Positions 60,040 through 64,000 of a stretch of 64,000 nt of DNA are shown in pieces. The stretch spans positions 1,240,001-1,304,000 of the forward strand of contig NZ_CP048630.1 of assembly GCF_010669125.1 (NCBI RefSeq). Reading direction: 5' to 3'. Made by a program: the position numbers and the translations under genes. Each line of letters starts with the position of its first letter. Position 1 is the first letter of the stretch. The stretch is from Ancylobacter pratisalsi. GTDB lineage: Bacteria; Pseudomonadota; Alphaproteobacteria; Rhizobiales; Xanthobacteraceae. Under the pieces are notes generated by a model. It was not told where the DNA came from. It was given only the letters and a program-made list of their open reading frames with translations, and did not search any database.

Positions 60040-60891
60040 ATGTATGACTGGCTGACCGATCACAAGATCCCGCTGGGGCTCTGGCTTAGGGACTTCGTCG
60101 ACCTGCTGACGACCCACGGACAGGACTTCTTCGACCTGATCTCGCTGGTGCTCGGCACCCTCATCGACGGCATCACCGCTGCGCTGCTCTTCGTGCCGCC
60201 GCTCCTTCTGATCGCGCTGTTCGCCCTCGCCGCCTGGCTGGTGCATCGCTCGATCGGGCTCACCGTCTTCATCCTCGGCGCACTGCTGCTGGTGGCCAAT
60301 CTGGGCTATTGGGAAGCGACGATGGAGACGCTCTCCCTCGTTTTCTGCGCCACACTGGTCTGCGTCGTGGTCGGAGTGCCGATCGGCATCGCCGCCGCGC
60401 ATCGTCCCTGGATCTACACCGCCATCCGGCCGATCCTCGACCTCATGCAGACCATCCCGACCTTCGTTTACCTGATCCCGACGCTGGTTCTGTTCGGGCT
60501 CGGCGCGGTGCCGGGGCTGATCTCGACGGTGATCTTCTCCATTCCCGCCCCGATCCGCCTGACCCATCTCGGAATTTCTTCGGTACCACCCGCGCTTTAT
60601 GAAGCGGGGAAAGCCTTCGGTGCCACCAAGACGCAGCTGCTGTTCAAGATTGAGTTGCCTCACGCACTGCCGACCATCATGGCTGGTATTACCCAGTGCA
60701 TCATGCTGAGCCTTTCGATGGTGGTCATCGCGGCACTGGTCGGTGCGGATGGACTAGGCAAGCCGGTGGTGCGCGCACTCAACTCGGTCAACATCGCCAT
60801 GGGCTTCGAGGCCGGCCTTGCCATCGTCGTGCTGGCGATCGTGCTGGATCGCGTGTGCAAGCGGCCCGAACGCCGCTCCCGGAAAGGGTGA
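60040..60891 (+). CDS. choW: choline ABC transporter permease
   Basis: A 283-residue BPD-type permease with about six membrane helices. It has the EAA-type loop (PPALYEAGKAFGATKTQLLFKI, cut here as EAGKAFGATKTQLLFKIELP). The conserved MQTIPTFVYLIPTLVLFGLG segment marks the ProW/OpuAB family. ATG 60040 (MYDWLTDHK) is chosen; the upstream in-frame part is not protein-like. It is 171 bases after choX and eight bases before choV. Confidence 0.94.
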   Translation: MYDWLTDHKIPLGLWLRDFVDLLTTHGQDFFDLISLVLGTLIDGITAALLFVPPLLLIALFALAAWLVHRSIGLTVFILGALLLVANLGYWEATMETLSLVFCATLVCVVVGVPIGIAAAHRPWIYTAIRPILDLMQTIPTFVYLIPTLVLFGLGAVPGLISTVIFSIPAPIRLTHLGISSVPPALYEAGKAFGATKTQLLFKIELPHALPTIMAGITQCIMLSLSMVVIAALVGADGLGKPVVRALNSVNIAMGFEAGLAIVVLAIVLDRVCKRPERRSRKG

Positions 60892-60899
60892 GATACGCC

Positions 60900-62093
<1,194 letters not shown>

Positions 62094-62129
62094 ACTGCCC
62101 CCTGGGGCGCCTGTTCGGGGAGTGTTGCG

Positions 62130-63476
62130 TCAGGCCGCTGCGGCGGAACCGACGGCCTCGACAACATCAGCCACCACGGATTCGACAAGCGCGCGGTCAT
62201 CGCCTTCGCCCATCACGCGGATCACCGGCTCCGTTCCCGAGGGACGGATCAGCAGGCGGCCATGGCTGTTCAGCTTCAGCTCGGCTGCGGCGATAGCCTT
62301 GATGACACCGTCATCCTCCAGCGGCCGCCCTTTCTTGTACCGCACATTCTTCAGTATCTGCGGCAGCGGATCGAAGCAGTGGCACACTTCCGAAACCGGC
62401 TTCTGGCGGCGCTGCACCATGGCAAGCACCTGAAGTGCGGCGACCAGCCCGTCACCCGTGGTCGAATAGTCCGACAGGATGATGTGGCCGGACTGCTCGC
62501 CACCAACATTGTAGCCATCAGCCCGCATGCGCTCCAGCACGTAGCGGTCGCCAACCGGCGTACGCACCAGCGAGAGCCCGCGACCGGCCAAATGTCGCTC
62601 AAGGCCAAGATTCGACATGACCGTAGCAACGATGCCTGCGCGCGTGAGGCGCCCCTCATCCTGGAAGCTCTCGGCAACCACAGCCATGAGCTGGTCTCCG
62701 TCGACCAGATGGCCCTTCTCATCAACGATCAGCACGCGGTCCGCGTCGCCGTCGAGCGCGATGCCAATGTCGGCGCGGACTTCGCGCACCTTCGCCATCA
62801 GCGCCTCTGGGGCGGTCGACCCGACTTCGTGGTTGATGTTGAAACCATCCGGCTTGTCACCGATGGCGATCACCTCGCAGCCGAGCTCCCACAGCGCCTC
62901 GGGGGCCACGCGGTACCCCGCGCCGTTGGCACAGTCGACCACCACGCGGATGCCCTCGAAGGACTGGTTACGCGGCAAGGTGCGCTTGGCGAACTCGATA
63001 TAGCGTGCATGTACGCTCTCCAGCCGCTTGGCGCGCCCCATCTGAGCCGGTTGCGCAAGCCGGGACGACATGTCGGTATTGATGAGGTCTTCGATCTCGC
63101 TCTCAATGGCGTCCGAGAGCTTGTAGCCATCGGGCCCGAACAGCTTGATTCCATTGTCGTCAAAGGGGTTGTGCGACGCCGAAATCATTACACCGAGATC
63201 CGCCCGCATGGAATGAGTCAACATGGCGACCGCCGGCGTCGGCATCGGGCCAAGCAGCAGCACATCCATGCCGACAGAGGTGAAACCGGCGACCAACGCG
63301 TTTTCGATCATGTAGCCGGACAGGCGGGTGTCCTTGCCGATGACCACGCGATGCCGGTGCTCGCCGCGATGGAAAACGAAGCCCGCAGCCATGCCGACGC
63401 GCAGCGCCAGCTCAGGCGTGAGGATCCCGTTGGCGCGGCCGCGAATACCGTCCGTGCCAAAATATGTGCGTGCCAT
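62130..63476 (-). CDS. glmM: phosphoglucosamine mutase
   Basis: A 448-residue enzyme interconverting glucosamine 6- and 1-phosphate for peptidoglycan and LPS precursors. It opens [17 protein letters not shown]. The phosphoserine is Ser101 in [13 protein letters not shown]. The metal loop is [13 protein letters not shown] and the phosphate loop [15 protein letters not shown] 63476 is chosen on the family N-terminus. In many alphaproteobacteria it follows ftsH or folP, which are not in this window. Confidence 0.97.
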   Translation of the reverse strand: MARTYFGTDGIRGRANGILTPELALRVGMAAGFVFHRGEHRHRVVIGKDTRLSGYMIENALVAGFTSVGMDVLLLGPMPTPAVAMLTHSMRADLGVMISASHNPFDDNGIKLFGPDGYKLSDAIESEIEDLINTDMSSRLAQPAQMGRAKRLESVHARYIEFAKRTLPRNQSFEGIRVVVDCANGAGYRVAPEALWELGCEVIAIGDKPDGFNINHEVGSTAPEALMAKVREVRADIGIALDGDADRVLIVDEKGHLVDGDQLMAVVAESFQDEGRLTRAGIVATVMSNLGLERHLAGRGLSLVRTPVGDRYVLERMRADGYNVGGEQSGHIILSDYSTTGDGLVAALQVLAMVQRRQKPVSEVCHCFDPLPQILKNVRYKKGRPLEDDGVIKAIAAAELKLNSHGRLLIRPSGTEPVIRVMGEGDDRALVESVVADVVEAVGSAAAA

Positions 63477-63631
63477 TCTCTGCCCCTTGAGGACCGCCCC
63501 ACCTTTCGGTCCGTCGACCTTCAAACGAAAGCGTGCGCGCAGCTAACCCGCGCGCACCACTGTTTCACGTCTCTAGCACCGACGATGACGCAAAGGGTTT
63601 CACAAAGTGTAAGCACACCTTGCAACGCAAC

Positions 63632-64000
63632 TCAGCCGTGCTCCACCGCGGCTGCCGCTGCCGCCACTTCTCGCTCGGCTTCCTCGGTGCTTCGCACGCC
63701 ATTGAAGAAGGCGTTCAGTATGACCGCCGCGATAGCGGCAAGGAGAATCCCCGACTCGAGGAGGGGATGCAGCGCGTGGGGGAGGTTCTTGAAGAAGTTG
63801 GGCGCCACCTGGGGAATCATCCCGAAGCCGACCGCTACCGCGACCACGTAGAGATTGAAGCGGTTATTGCGGAAGTCGACACTGGTGAGGATACGCGCAC
63901 CGGTCGCAGCCACCATCCCGAACATCACCAGACCGGCGCCGCCGAGCACGACCTGCGGCACGGCCTCGACGATCGCCGCCATCTTGGGAAGCAGCCCGAG
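63632..64000 (-). CDS. NCS2-family nucleobase permease, C-terminal part (partial)
   Basis: The C-terminal 122 residues of a uracil/xanthine permease, entering from the window end. LGLLPKMAAIVEAVPQ followed by VVLGGAGLVMFGMVAATGAR is the NCS2 signature. Two or three helices remain (LYVVAVAVGFGMIPQVAP, GILLAAIAAVILNAFFNGV), and the protein ends in an Ala/Glu-rich tail. The 5' part lies beyond 64000. A purine substrate (xanthine/urate) would fit the puuE gene of this window, but that is a guess. Confidence 0.88.
   Translation of the reverse strand, partial: LGLLPKMAAIVEAVPQVVLGGAGLVMFGMVAATGARILTSVDFRNNRFNLYVVAVAVGFGMIPQVAPNFFKNLPHALHPLLESGILLAAIAAVILNAFFNGVRSTEEAEREVAAAAAAVEHG

Overview
The window is GC-rich, densely coded DNA from what looks like an alphaproteobacterium of the Hyphomicrobiales. 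Gene content and protein character suggest a Xanthobacteraceae-type soil or plant-associated methylotroph relative (inference, not proven). I see no rRNA, tRNA, CRISPR array, insertion sequence or prophage. Nearly all of it is metabolic and regulatory chromosome.

Region 1 (1-11.2 kb) handles oxalate and glyoxylate: formyl-CoA transferase (frc), an IclR regulator divergent from glyoxylate carboligase (gcl), hydroxypyruvate isomerase (hyi) and tartronate semialdehyde reductase (glxR). A second run follows: a PanE-like reductase that may be oxalyl-CoA reductase, a FAH-family hydrolase and sucCD. Together these could take oxalyl-CoA to glyoxylate and then D-glycerate. Region 2 (11.2-23.4 kb) is mixed housekeeping: purA, a VOC dioxygenase-like protein, an EamA exporter, a GNAT enzyme, a small K+-channel-like protein, MliC-type inhibitor, puuE, eda and serC-serA. 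Region 3 (23.5-28.8 kb) is a type I secretion operon with an M10/serralysin-like RTX metalloprotease. Region 4 (29-32.2 kb) has a methyltransferase, an outer-membrane beta-barrel protein and a DUF533 protein.

Region 5 (32.4-62.1 kb) is the most striking part: an almost uninterrupted choline-to-pyruvate supercluster. ChoXWV imports choline. BetA and a BetI-BetB fusion oxidise it to glycine betaine. GbcAB makes dimethylglycine, and DgcAB with a dedicated ETF pair makes sarcosine. SoxBDAG makes glycine, and SdaA deaminates serine to pyruvate. Two GlxA-type AraC regulators lie inside it. I found paired TGTCGC-N8-AA half-sites upstream of gbcA, soxB and in the bet/cho divergent region, which looks like a shared operator. 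The betI and betB genes form one uninterrupted 727-codon frame, so repressor and betaine aldehyde dehydrogenase appear translationally fused.

Region 6 (62.1-64 kb) has glmM and the C-terminal end of an NCS2 nucleobase permease that runs off the window. Regulatory features include a matched pair of 17-bp operator-like dyads (6968 and 11246), three consecutive 7-3-7 hairpins between serC and serA, BetI-box-like dyads, and several intrinsic terminators.
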